A stretch of DNA of 64,000 bases from Mycobacterium sp. 236(2023) (lineage in GTDB: Bacteria > Actinomycetota > Actinomycetes > Mycobacteriales > Mycobacteriaceae), in contig NZ_JARSBP010000002.1 in assembly GCF_029623955.1 (NCBI RefSeq), positions 372,001 through 436,000 of the forward strand, written 5' to 3'. This document shows positions 56,738 to 64,000 of this stretch, piece by piece; within the stretch, counting starts at the first letter, position 1; the number at the start of each line of letters is the position of its first letter. The notes beneath the pieces were generated by a model that was not told where the DNA came from, made no database searches, and worked only from the letters and a program-made list of their open reading frames with translations. The position numbers and the translations under genes were made by a program.

Positions 56738-57439
56738 TCAGCCGAGGGTGAACTCGGTTGCCAGGCCGTCGATTCCGGCCTGGATGGCCTCGAGCGCACC
56801 CTTGCGCGCCTTCAGCTTGGTCGCCAGATGGGCACCCGCATTGAGCGTGGCCGCTGCCTCGGCAGCCACCTGCTGCGCGCGGGCCAGCACCTGATCGGCC
56901 TCGACGATCTCGTCGAGCCAGCCGCCGGCGATCGCCTCGTCGCCGACGAACGTCGCCGCCAGCGCCGCTCCACGCTCGAACGCCGCAGGGGTCAACCGGG
57001 CCCGCATGATCTCCAGTGCCGAGATCGGGATCGTCATGCCGATCGCGACCTCGATCGCCTGGCAGCGCGACTTCGGCTGACCCACGCGGTGATCGGCCGA
57101 CAGCAGCAGGAACGAACCCATCGCGATCGCAGGACCCGTCGCAGCGATGATCACCGGCACCGGGAACGTCAGCGTCCGCAGGGAAAGCTTGAACCCGCCG
57201 GCCAGCATGCCGAGCGCCGCGGCCGCGTCGCCGGACTGGAACACCGCGAGGTCGAACCCGCCGCTGAACACCCGGGAGTTACCGGCGAGCACGACAGCCT
57301 TGGCCTTGTCCGCCTCGGCGCGGTCGAGGGCCTCGTTGATCGCGGCCTGCATGGCGGGCCCGAGCACGTTCACCTTGCCGTCGTCGAGGGTGATCGTGGC
57401 CACGGAATCAGCGAGCTCATAGGAGACGGTGCTGGTCAT
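56738..57439 (-). CDS. echA3: Enoyl-CoA hydratase/crotonase family protein (EchA3-like)
   Basis: 233-residue crotonase-fold protein. Oxyanion-hole segments are AGNSRVFSGGFDL (near 52-64) and GPAIAMGSFLLLSADHRVG (near 102-120). The usual catalytic Glu pair around G-G-E-L is not clear: the second site reads AMGSFLL with no acidic residue, so the hydratase chemistry may differ. Position between recDBC and the MBL/hadABC region matches echA3 (Rv0632c) of M. tuberculosis. Start ATG at 57439. Substrate unknown. Confidence 0.85.
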   Translation of the reverse strand: MTSTVSYELADSVATITLDDGKVNVLGPAMQAAINEALDRAEADKAKAVVLAGNSRVFSGGFDLAVFQSGDAAAALGMLAGGFKLSLRTLTFPVPVIIAATGPAIAMGSFLLLSADHRVGQPKSRCQAIEVAIGMTIPISALEIMRARLTPAAFERGAALAATFVGDEAIAGGWLDEIVEADQVLARAQQVAAEAAATLNAGAHLATKLKARKGALEAIQAGIDGLATEFTLG

Positions 57440-57601
57440 GGGACGAACGTAACAGCGCCGTCCGCGGGACTACCTAGCCGGGTTTGGCGCGGCGGTCCGA
57501 GAAGAGGTAGTCGACTACTCGCGACGTCGAGCCTGGGCGTTCATAGCGTCATCAGTGCGCGGTACACGAGGGGGTATCGCGCCTCGACCGAAGGGGACGC
57601 C

Positions 57602-57736
57602 ATGCGTGCGAAACGGAAACGCTCTGCCGAACATCTGGAATCCGAACGCAGCGCCAAACGCCGTCGCACCCGCTCGCGCAGCGGGGTCCCGAAGCTGAGC
57701 CTGTGGGAGTGCGGGGTCGGCTCAGCCTGGAAGTAA
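57602..57736 (+). CDS. Possible 44-residue arginine-rich small protein
   Basis: A short frame MRAKRKRSAEHLESERSAKR... is very rich in Arg, Lys and Ser through residue 28, then ends GVPKLSLWECGVGSAWK. GAAGGGGACG lies just upstream of the ATG as a ribosome site. Its end overlaps the 3' end of the DUF2235-like gene by 15 bases. Basic composition hints at nucleic-acid or ribosome binding. No family recognised, and chance is possible in GC-rich DNA. Confidence 0.4.
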   Translation: MRAKRKRSAEHLESERSAKRRRTRSRSGVPKLSLWECGVGSAWK

Positions 57737-58771
57737 TTCGGGGACGGCTGGTGCCGGGTTTTCCGTGGCGACGGTGGGGGCGGTCGCAGAGTTCGGCGGA
57801 GAGCCCGGCACGAGTCGTTCCGCGCGGGCCACCCAGTCCGGGTCGGCCCATTCCACCCGCGCGGGCAGGCGTCGCCAATACGACGGATGTGCACGCAGGT
57901 AGCTCTCCACGCTCGCGTGCACCACCGCGTCCGCGGGCAACGTGCGTAGCGACACCGTGTGCGCGCTGCCCGCGAGGGCGTCGACGGCGTTCGGCGCATG
58001 CCGCTGCGGGGATTGGCGGACCCGGGCCCCGGCCCGGACGGCACCGTCGAGGACCCAGTCCAACGCGATGCCCGACAGCGCCTGACAGGCGTGGTGATCG
58101 CCGGCGACATCGCAGTGCGCGCCGCGGAACCACACCTCCTGCACCGCCTCGCCGGCGTTTCCCGTCAGCTGCGCGTCGCGGGAACCGCCGTCGATCGCGA
58201 CGGCGTGCCGGGCCGCCAGAACGTTGCCGAGCACCGGTGCTGCGCACCCAGACCCGGGTACCGCGACCGTGTCCCACAGCCCGAGGAAATTTACGTCGAC
58301 CGCCACGTCGTCGCCGCCCGACAAAGCGACGGCCAACCGGCCGAACCGCTCCCAGTCCGTGTCGTCGCGACCGGTGCGGGGCAGGACATAGTTGGCCAGC
58401 ACGTACTCCCGGAACTCCGCGGCCGTCCAACCGGGCACGTCGGCGTCGATGACGCCGACCGTGCCGAGCAATCGGGCCAGCGCCCGCGCGCAGGCGGCGC
58501 CGAGACCGGCGCCCAGCAGGAAAAGTCGGTCGCCGGGCGACCATTCGGCAACCAGGAAGCCATACGCTTCGGTGACGGCTGTCCTGGCCGCGTTCGCCTG
58601 GATGTGTCGACGATGGAGCCGGCTCAGGCGGGTGCGGCCGATGCCGGACGGCGACCACACGATCTGCCCGTCATCCGGGCGCATCAGGTCTGCCAGCACC
58701 GTGGCGTTGGTGGTTCCCCCGACACCGCGAAGGCCACGGGCATGGTCGAAGCACAGCGCGATGTTCTTCAC
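57722..58771 (-). CDS. DUF2235-like alpha/beta hydrolase fold protein, nucleophile missing
   Basis: 349 residues resembling DUF2235 (T6SS Tle1-like phospholipases and relatives): N-terminal KNIALCFDHARG, TNATVLADLM, GIGRTRLSRLHRRHI, then TEAYGFLVAEWSPGDRLFLLGAGLGAACARALARLLG. In active members the elbow is GFSRGA; here residues 87-93 read GAGLGAA, so the catalytic Ser is absent. The second acidic and His sites are also unclear in the C-terminus (HCDVAGDHHACQALSGIALDWVL). It may be an inactive or changed-function paralogue. Start GTG 58771 gives the family-like N-terminus. Confidence 0.65.
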   Translation of the reverse strand: MKNIALCFDHARGLRGVGGTTNATVLADLMRPDDGQIVWSPSGIGRTRLSRLHRRHIQANAARTAVTEAYGFLVAEWSPGDRLFLLGAGLGAACARALARLLGTVGVIDADVPGWTAAEFREYVLANYVLPRTGRDDTDWERFGRLAVALSGGDDVAVDVNFLGLWDTVAVPGSGCAAPVLGNVLAARHAVAIDGGSRDAQLTGNAGEAVQEVWFRGAHCDVAGDHHACQALSGIALDWVLDGAVRAGARVRQSPQRHAPNAVDALAGSAHTVSLRTLPADAVVHASVESYLRAHPSYWRRLPARVEWADPDWVARAERLVPGSPPNSATAPTVATENPAPAVPELLPG

Positions 58772-58865
58772 GAAGACCCCCGACGTGAGTGGCGGATAGC
58801 GCTGACCATTGAGTTTGCCAGAACTGCCGGTGGGCGTCCGCGGTTTACGGATTGTTCTGGCGTGG

Positions 58866-59444
58866 TTACGGCAGCAGCGACATCTCGACGCCGCGGCTCG
58901 TCGGGTCGGCATGCAGCTCGACCGATTCGGGGACCGTGCCGGGCGGCACATCGAAGACCAGCCCGACGTCGACCGAATCACCGGCATTGAGTTCGGCGCT
59001 GCCGCCGCCGGCATAGAAAGTGGCCTCATCGTCGATCGAGAACACCTCTCCCGAGGCCCTGAGCTTCTGGAAGGTCCCGAGGAATGTCGTCGGGGCGTCG
59101 CTGGTGTTCGTGACGGTCAGCTGCACGACGATGAACATGCCGGCCGCTGTCTTCTCGACCGGAGCGTCGGGCGAGGTGACCGTCGGCCGGAATTCGGCAG
59201 AGGACACCGAGAACTCCATCGGCCCGTCCGTCGTGCCGCCGGCCGGAGGGGGAGATGCCGGCCCGGTCGGCTCCGTGACCTGCGTCGTCGAACCGTCGGC
59301 CGCGCTGATCGTGACGTCTCCGCTTCCCGCACTCACAACGCTGTAGATGACCACGCCGATCAGGACCACGAACAGCGCGGCGCATACAGAGAGATAGCGG
59401 ACCAGCAGACCCCCGGAGCCGTCCGCCGGCGGCGGTGCCGCCAC
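58866..59444 (-). CDS. Membrane-anchored DUF4352 (telokin-like) protein
   Basis: 192 residues: a short N-terminal segment, one TM (LLVRYLSVCAALFVVLIGVVIYSVV), a Pro/Thr linker, and a C-terminal DUF4352-type immunoglobulin-like domain (PMEFSVSSAEFRPTVTSPD... GMFIVVQLTVTNTSDAPTTFLGTFQKLRASGEVFSIDDEATFYAGG). It is exported and tethered at the outer face. The GTG at 59444 begins two bases after the MBL gene stop; an earlier GTG at 59471 would overlap that gene. Position suggests the Rv0633c-like exported protein of M. tuberculosis. Confidence 0.7.
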   Translation of the reverse strand: MAAPPPADGSGGLLVRYLSVCAALFVVLIGVVIYSVVSAGSGDVTISAADGSTTQVTEPTGPASPPPAGGTTDGPMEFSVSSAEFRPTVTSPDAPVEKTAAGMFIVVQLTVTNTSDAPTTFLGTFQKLRASGEVFSIDDEATFYAGGGSAELNAGDSVDVGLVFDVPPGTVPESVELHADPTSRGVEMSLLP

Positions 59445-59446
59445 CG

Positions 59447-60163
59447 TCAGCCGCCCATCAGCATCCGCCACTGGTCCAGATTGCTCGCCCGATAGACGTA
59501 GTTGGTGTTGCGCACATCGGACAGCGACGCGCTCGGCTCGGCCGAATACCAGTGGCCGGGGAAGACCGTGGGATCGCCGGGCAGCTGCGCCAGCGCCTGC
59601 AGGCTGCGGAACATCTCGTCGACGTCGCCGCCGGGGAAGTCGGTCCGCCCGCAACCCTCCAGGAACAGGGTGTCGCCGGCGACCAGGCGACCGTCGAGCA
59701 GGAAGCACTGGCTGCCCGGGGTGTGCCCCGGAGTGTGCAGCAACTCGATGTCGATGGCACCGACCGAGACCTTGTCGCCGTGCTGGTGCGAGGTCAACTC
59801 GCTTTCGGCGATGCCGGTGACCCGCGAAACCCAGTCGGCCTCATGGGCGTTGACGTGCACCGGCACACTGACCCGTTCCAGCAGTTCGGCCAGCCCGGCG
59901 AGGGTGAACCCCATCATCGACCCGCCGACGTGGTCGGGGTGGTGGTGGGTGACGAGAACCCCGGACAGATGCATGCCGTCGGCTTCCAGCGCATCCACCA
60001 GATCCTGTGCCGCATACGCAGGATCCACGACCACGGTGTCACCGGTCTCCCGGTCCCCGATCAGATAGGCGAAATTGCGCATCTGCTGGGCGATCATGTC
60101 GCTTGCCGCGAAGTCACGTCCGGAGAGCAGCTGCTTGAAATAGAGGCGGTCGGTGTCGGCCAT
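59447..60163 (-). CDS. Metallo-beta-lactamase-fold hydrolase (glyoxalase II-like)
   Basis: 238-residue MBL-fold enzyme. The metal motif THHHPDHVGG, the next His in LHTPGHTPGS, Asp in VAGDTLFLEGCGRTDFPGGD and His in VFPGHWYS give the full binuclear site. The gene lies directly upstream of the tRNA-Thr/Met-rpmG-had block on the opposite strand, matching Rv0634c in M. tuberculosis. It likely hydrolyses a thioester such as a hydroxyacyl-thiol; mycobacteria use mycothiol, so the exact thiol is open. Start ATG 60163 is clear. Confidence 0.88.
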   Translation of the reverse strand: MADTDRLYFKQLLSGRDFAASDMIAQQMRNFAYLIGDRETGDTVVVDPAYAAQDLVDALEADGMHLSGVLVTHHHPDHVGGSMMGFTLAGLAELLERVSVPVHVNAHEADWVSRVTGIAESELTSHQHGDKVSVGAIDIELLHTPGHTPGSQCFLLDGRLVAGDTLFLEGCGRTDFPGGDVDEMFRSLQALAQLPGDPTVFPGHWYSAEPSASLSDVRNTNYVYRASNLDQWRMLMGG

Positions 60164-60247
60164 ACCCGTCAGCGTAGGCAGACAACAGATCGCCTTAATA
60201 GCGCGTACGGTGGTTTCGGCCTCGAAAGGCCCGCGATGACCAGCGGT

Positions 60248-60277
60248 TTGGCGCCGGAAACGGTGAGAATGTACCCT
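60248..60277 (+). promoter_or_regulatory. Candidate promoter for tRNA-Thr and downstream genes
   Basis: TTGGCG (60248-60253), an 18-base spacer and TACCCT (60272-60277) match a SigA-type promoter at four of six bases in each hexamer. It lies 33 bases before the mature tRNA-Thr. Placement is good, but match quality is modest. Confidence 0.35.
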
Positions 60278-60309
60278 CTTTAAGGCTTGCGGCACTTGCG
60301 CGAGCGCAG

Positions 60310-60382
60310 GCCCCCTTAGCTCAGTCGGTAGAGCGTTTCCATGGTAAGGAAAAGGTCAACGGTTCGATTCCGTTAGGGGGCT
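60310..60382 (+). tRNA. thrT: tRNA-Thr (GGT)
   Basis: 73 nt folding into a full cloverleaf: acceptor GCCCCCT pairs with AGGGGGC, D-stem TAGCTCAGTCGGTAGAGC, anticodon stem TTTCC/GGAAA with loop ATGGTAA (anticodon GGT), T-loop GGTTCGATTCC. No encoded CCA. It lies upstream of tRNA-Met and rpmG, the order known in mycobacteria. Confidence 0.95.
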
Positions 60383-60413
60383 CGGTGGAAACGGGCTGTG
60401 GCCCGGGAGCCGG

Positions 60414-60487
60414 GGCGGTGTAGCTCAGCTGGTTAGAGCGCACGACTCATAATCGTGAGGTCGGGAGATCGAGCCTCCCCACCGCTA
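60414..60487 (+). tRNA. metT: tRNA-Met (CAT, elongator)
   Basis: 74 nt cloverleaf: acceptor GGCGGTG with CACCGCT, D-arm TAGCTCAGCTGGTTAGAGC, anticodon stem CACGA/TCGTG with loop CTCATAA (anticodon CAT), T-arm ending GAGCCTCCC. The first acceptor pair is G-T. The elongator type is inferred from a paired acceptor 1-72 and context. Confidence 0.94.
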
Positions 60488-60534
60488 CAAGACCGTGCAA
60501 TGCGTGAATGACGTGAAAGAAAGAGACGACTGAC

Positions 60535-60702
60535 GTGGCCTCCAGTACAGACGTACGGCCCAAGATCACCTTGGCCTGCGAGGTGTGCAAGCACCGCAAC
60601 TACATCACCAAGAAGAACCGCCGTAACGATCCCGATCGCCTCGAGATCAAGAAGTTCTGCCCGAACTGCGGCAAGCACCAGGCCCACAAAGAGTCGCGCT
60701 GA
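60535..60702 (+). CDS. rpmG: 50S ribosomal protein L33 (zinc-ribbon form)
   Basis: 55 residues beginning [25 protein letters not shown]. Two CxxC pairs, CEVC and CPNC, mark the zinc-binding (C+) form of L33. The GTG at 60535 is 47 bases after tRNA-Met and the stop is 25 bases before hadA. This corresponds to the rpmG2 copy next to hadABC in mycobacteria. High zinc would favour this form over a Cys-free paralogue elsewhere. Confidence 0.95.
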   Translation: MASSTDVRPKITLACEVCKHRNYITKKNRRNDPDRLEIKKFCPNCGKHQAHKESR

Positions 60703-60727
60703 GGCCTACTAGGTAGGTTCAACTCTC

Positions 60728-61207
60728 GTGTCGTCGCTGGCTGACTACGTCGGAACGCATTTCCGCTTTCCCGACCACTACTCGGTGGGCCGCGAGAAGA
60801 TTCGCGAGTATGCCGTCGCGGTCAAGAACGACGGCGCCGAATTCTTCGACGAGGCCGTCGCCGCCGACCTGGGGCACGACTCGCTGCCTGCACCCTTGAC
60901 CTTCATCTCGATCTTCGGCTATCAAGCCCAATCCGCGATGTTCGCGGCCGCCGGAATCGGCATCGCCGACGCGCAGATCGTCCAGGTCGACCAGGCGCTG
61001 AAGTTCATCCAGCCGATCAAGGCCGGCGACATCCTCGTGTGCGATGTGTGGATCGACTCGGTCCGCAAGGCGCACGGCACCGACATCATCGTCACCAAGA
61101 ACATCGTCAGCAGAGAAAACGGCGACGTCGTCCAGGAGAGCTACACCACCCTGGCCGGGCGTAGCGAAGAAGACGGAGAGAGTGGCTTCACAGATGGCAC
61201 TTCGTGA
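60728..61207 (+). CDS. hadA: (3R)-hydroxyacyl-ACP dehydratase subunit HadA
   Basis: 159-residue hot-dog-fold subunit that pairs with HadB to dehydrate 3-hydroxyacyl-AcpM in FAS-II mycolic acid elongation. It aligns without gaps over the first 70 residues with M. tuberculosis HadA: PDHYSVGREKIREYAVAVKNDGA, then APLTFISIFGYQAQ, and VQVDQALKF. Residue 61 is Ser (codon TCG at 60908-60910) where M. tuberculosis has Cys, the residue attacked by thiacetazone and isoxyl. HadA itself has no catalytic dyad; HadB provides it. Start GTG; its end overlaps hadB by 14 bases. Confidence 0.96.
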   Translation: MSSLADYVGTHFRFPDHYSVGREKIREYAVAVKNDGAEFFDEAVAADLGHDSLPAPLTFISIFGYQAQSAMFAAAGIGIADAQIVQVDQALKFIQPIKAGDILVCDVWIDSVRKAHGTDIIVTKNIVSRENGDVVQESYTTLAGRSEEDGESGFTDGTS

Positions 61208-61622
61208 GTTCAGTTCGGTCACTGTCGGCGACCAACTGCCCGAGAAAGTCATCCCGCTGACGCGGGCCGACCTGGTCAACTACGCCGGCGTATCCGGTGA
61301 CCTCAACCCGATCCACTGGGACGACGAGATCGCCAAGCAGGTCGGCCTCGACACCGCGATCGCCCACGGCATGCTGACCATGGGCCTCGGCGGAGGATTC
61401 ATCACCGAGTGGGTCGGCGACCCGGCCGCCGTGACCGAATACAACGTCCGCTTCACCGCCGTCGTGCCCGTCCCCAACGACGGCAAGGGTGCCGAGATCG
61501 TGTTCAGCGGACGGGTGAAGTCCGTCGACGCCGACGCGAAGTCCGTGACGATCGCCCTGAGCGCAACCTCGGGCGGCAAGAAGATCTTCGGCCGCGCGAT
61601 CGCGGTCGCCAAGCTGGCATAA
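61194..61622 (+). CDS. hadB: (3R)-hydroxyacyl-ACP dehydratase catalytic subunit HadB
   Basis: 142 residues, the same length as M. tuberculosis HadB. The hydratase-2 motif YAGVSGDLNPIHWDDEIA supplies the catalytic Asp and His of both HadAB and HadBC dimers; ATAIAHGMLTMG-type and YNVRFTAVVPVPNDGKG stretches follow. The ATG at 61194 is used by analogy with Rv0636, although a GTG at 61182 is in frame. It overlaps hadA by 14 bases, so translation is coupled. Essential for mycolate synthesis in known mycobacteria. Confidence 0.97.
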   Translation: MALREFSSVTVGDQLPEKVIPLTRADLVNYAGVSGDLNPIHWDDEIAKQVGLDTAIAHGMLTMGLGGGFITEWVGDPAAVTEYNVRFTAVVPVPNDGKGAEIVFSGRVKSVDADAKSVTIALSATSGGKKIFGRAIAVAKLA

Positions 61623-61632
61623 GGACCCAGGC

Positions 61633-62169
61633 ATGGCCCTCAAGACAGACATCCGCGGGATGGTCTACAAGTACCCCGACCCTTTCGTCGTCGGACGCGA
61701 ACAGATCCGGCAGTACGCGCACTCGGTCAAAGCGACCGATCCCGCATCGCTGGACGTCGACGCCGCCAGCGCGCTCGGGCACGAGGGGCTGGTCGCCGGC
61801 CCGACGTTCCTGTCGATCTTCGCCGTGATGATCCAGCGGCACTTCTTCCAGAACGTCGACATCGGCATGGAGACCATGCAGATCGTTCAGGTCGACCAGA
61901 AGTTCCTCTTCCACCGGCCGATCAGGGAAGGGGACAGCCTCACCGGTGTCATGCACATCGAGACGGTCGACGAGCGCTTCGGTGCCGACATCGTCACGAC
62001 GCGGAACATCCTGACCGACCAGCACGGCGAGGTCGTCATGGAAGCGTTCACCACGCTGATGGGCCACGAAGGTGACAACTCCATCTCGGCCGGTTGGGAC
62101 CCCGAGACCGGCCAGGTCGTGCGGACTCCCGTGCGCCACGACGAGCCTGCCGCGACGGGAACGGATTAG
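61633..62169 (+). CDS. hadC: (3R)-hydroxyacyl-ACP dehydratase subunit HadC
   Basis: 178-residue hot-dog partner of HadB for later FAS-II cycles with long or modified acyl chains. It resembles HadA in layout (YPDPFVVGREQIRQYAHSVK, HEGLVAGPTFLSIFAVM, VQVDQKFLFHRP), with a longer C-terminal tail ending DEPAATGTD. It begins 11 bases after hadB. Third gene of the hadABC operon, which probably reads on from rpmG. Confidence 0.96.
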   Translation: MALKTDIRGMVYKYPDPFVVGREQIRQYAHSVKATDPASLDVDAASALGHEGLVAGPTFLSIFAVMIQRHFFQNVDIGMETMQIVQVDQKFLFHRPIREGDSLTGVMHIETVDERFGADIVTTRNILTDQHGEVVMEAFTTLMGHEGDNSISAGWDPETGQVVRTPVRHDEPAATGTD

Positions 62170-62295
62170 TAAGACAGACCCGGGTCGCGCTACACTCGGG
62201 CTTCGGGGTTTTCCCAGTTAAGCGCGCTGTCCGTCGGCTCTGATCGACCGAACGGGGAGCGCGCGAATTGTGTGAGCCCTGAAATGCATCACTGA

Positions 62296-62368
<73 letters not shown>

Positions 62369-62432
62369 CTCAACTGGATCCCCCGGTTGTCATACTGGAA
62401 GTGAACATCCGGCAACGAACGAAAGGCATGCG

Positions 62433-62879
62433 GTGAGCGACGAGCGCGACGGTGTCAGCTCCGCGGACACCGACAGCGGCGCGGAGACCGACGACGGTGA
62501 CAACCGCGGGCAGACCGCGGTGGTGACGCGGCCGCTGCGGCCGACCGGCAAGCGGTCGAGGCGCGCCGTCGACGACGCCGACGACACCGACGACGCGCCC
62601 GACACGGACAGTTCGGGGTCCAAGGACGACGGCGACGGTCCGAAGCGCAAGAAGAAGACGGCCAAGAAGCCCAAGGACGGGCCGTCGCGCAACCCGATCA
62701 CCTACATCATCAACTACCTGAAGGAAGTTGTCGGTGAGCTGCGGAAGGTCATCTGGCCGAACCGCAAGCAGATGGTTAGCTACACGACCGTCGTGCTCCT
62801 GTTCCTGATCTTCATGGTGGCGTTGATCGGCGGGGTCGACCTGGGCCTTGCCAAGCTCGTGACCTGGATCTTCGCCTGA
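62433..62879 (+). CDS. secE: Preprotein translocase subunit SecE
   Basis: 148 residues. A long acidic then Lys-rich N-terminal extension (about 1-85) is followed by the SecE core NYLKEVVGELRKVIWPNRKQMVSYTTVVLLFLIFMVALIGGVDLG with one C-terminal TM helix. SecE clamps SecY in the protein-export channel. Extended N-termini are usual in mycobacteria. Start GTG 62433. Conserved secE-nusG-rplK order. Confidence 0.95.
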   Translation: MSDERDGVSSADTDSGAETDDGDNRGQTAVVTRPLRPTGKRSRRAVDDADDTDDAPDTDSSGSKDDGDGPKRKKKTAKKPKDGPSRNPITYIINYLKEVVGELRKVIWPNRKQMVSYTTVVLLFLIFMVALIGGVDLGLAKLVTWIFA

Positions 62880-62909
62880 CCGGCACGAAAGACATTGAGA
62901 GAGGACTGA

Positions 62910-63764
<855 letters not shown>

Positions 63765-63808
63765 GACGGGCCCCGAGCCCACCAGGAAGAGAAAGAGAAA
63801 GCACAGCC

Positions 63809-64000
63809 ATGCCCCCGAAGAAGAAGGTCGTCGGGCTGATCAAGCTGCAGATCCAGGCCGGGCAGGCCAACCCCGCCCCGCCGGTCGGTCCCGCGCTCGG
63901 CCAGCACGGCGTCAACATCATGGAGTTCTGCAAGGCGTACAACGCCGCGACCGAGTCGCAGCGCGGCAACGTCATCCCCGTGGAGATCACCGTCTACGAG
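63809..64000 (+). CDS. rplK: 50S ribosomal protein L11, 3' end outside window
   Basis: The first 64 residues are visible: [20 protein letters not shown], then [28 protein letters not shown], the signature N-terminal domain of L11. The gene runs off the window edge after ITVYE. ATG at 63809 with a purine-rich GAAGAGAAAGAGAAAG leader. It begins the rplK-rplA ribosomal operon after nusG. Confidence 0.96.
   Translation, partial: MPPKKKVVGLIKLQIQAGQANPAPPVGPALGQHGVNIMEFCKAYNAATESQRGNVIPVEITVYE

Noticed and set aside
56000..57601. Long plus-strand frame running into the 44-residue basic protein
   Set aside because: Everything before 57602 is antisense to corA and echA3; only the last part has its own ATG and ribosome site.

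Overview
The window looks like chromosomal DNA of a fast-growing mycobacterium (Mycolicibacterium, M. smegmatis-like). Four things point there. One block runs recD-recB-recC, echA3-like crotonase, metallo-beta-lactamase-fold hydrolase, tRNA-Thr, tRNA-Met, rpmG, hadA-hadB-hadC, tRNA-Trp, secE, nusG, rplK, which is the order known in mycobacteria. There is a six-gene mce operon. There is an antigen 85-type mycolyltransferase. The DNA is uniformly GC-rich, with many GTG starts and 4-nt ATGA/GTGA gene overlaps. I saw no transposase, integrase, prophage or CRISPR array. Identifications rest on motifs and family knowledge; no database search was possible.

Layout. 1-9 kb: a 5'-truncated 2-hydroxyacid dehydrogenase; a permease-amidohydrolase-nitrilase catabolic run with a divergent TetR regulator and a palindromic operator; an SDR; fprA behind an IdeR-type iron box; and an acetamidase/formamidase. 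9-19 kb: a DUF4344 lipoprotein, an Ag85-family protein, a PhyH-type oxygenase, a Bcr/CflA exporter with a divergent MarR and a 26-bp operator, glycogen phosphorylase, and a membrane-bound diguanylate cyclase. 18.7-23.6 kb: a translationally coupled operon mmpL - type III polyketide synthase - ICMT-type methyltransferase - FAD oxidoreductase, which resembles a phenolic-lipid/alkylquinone pathway with its own exporter. 23.7-25.8 kb: an M15 peptidase lipoprotein, a small membrane protein, a TetR regulator and an acyl-CoA dehydrogenase remnant.

25.9-35.2 kb: a complete mceABCDEF operon with no yrbE permease genes, divergent from a cytochrome P450. Two related palindromes lie in the shared promoter region. 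35.2-41.7 kb: a methylated nitrogen/sulfur block. It holds an SfnB-like flavoprotein and SsuD alkanesulfonate monooxygenase (coupled), then cupin - tdm (TMAO demethylase, DUF1989-GcvT) - tmm (trimethylamine monooxygenase), which would take trimethylamine through TMAO to dimethylamine plus formaldehyde. 41.9-45.1 kb: an 803-residue membrane/kinase-like/flippase-like fusion and two paralogous small secreted proteins, one with a strong terminator.

45.2-64 kb: the recDBC operon, a deletion-scarred HD-domain pseudogene, a DUF3060 surface protein, an FAD reductase, CorA, a crotonase, a degenerate DUF2235 protein, a DUF4352 protein and an MBL hydrolase. The conserved housekeeping block follows: tRNA-Thr, tRNA-Met, rpmG, the FAS-II dehydratases hadABC, tRNA-Trp, secE, nusG and the start of rplK. 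HadA has Ser at position 61, where M. tuberculosis has the Cys that thiacetazone and isoxyl attack.
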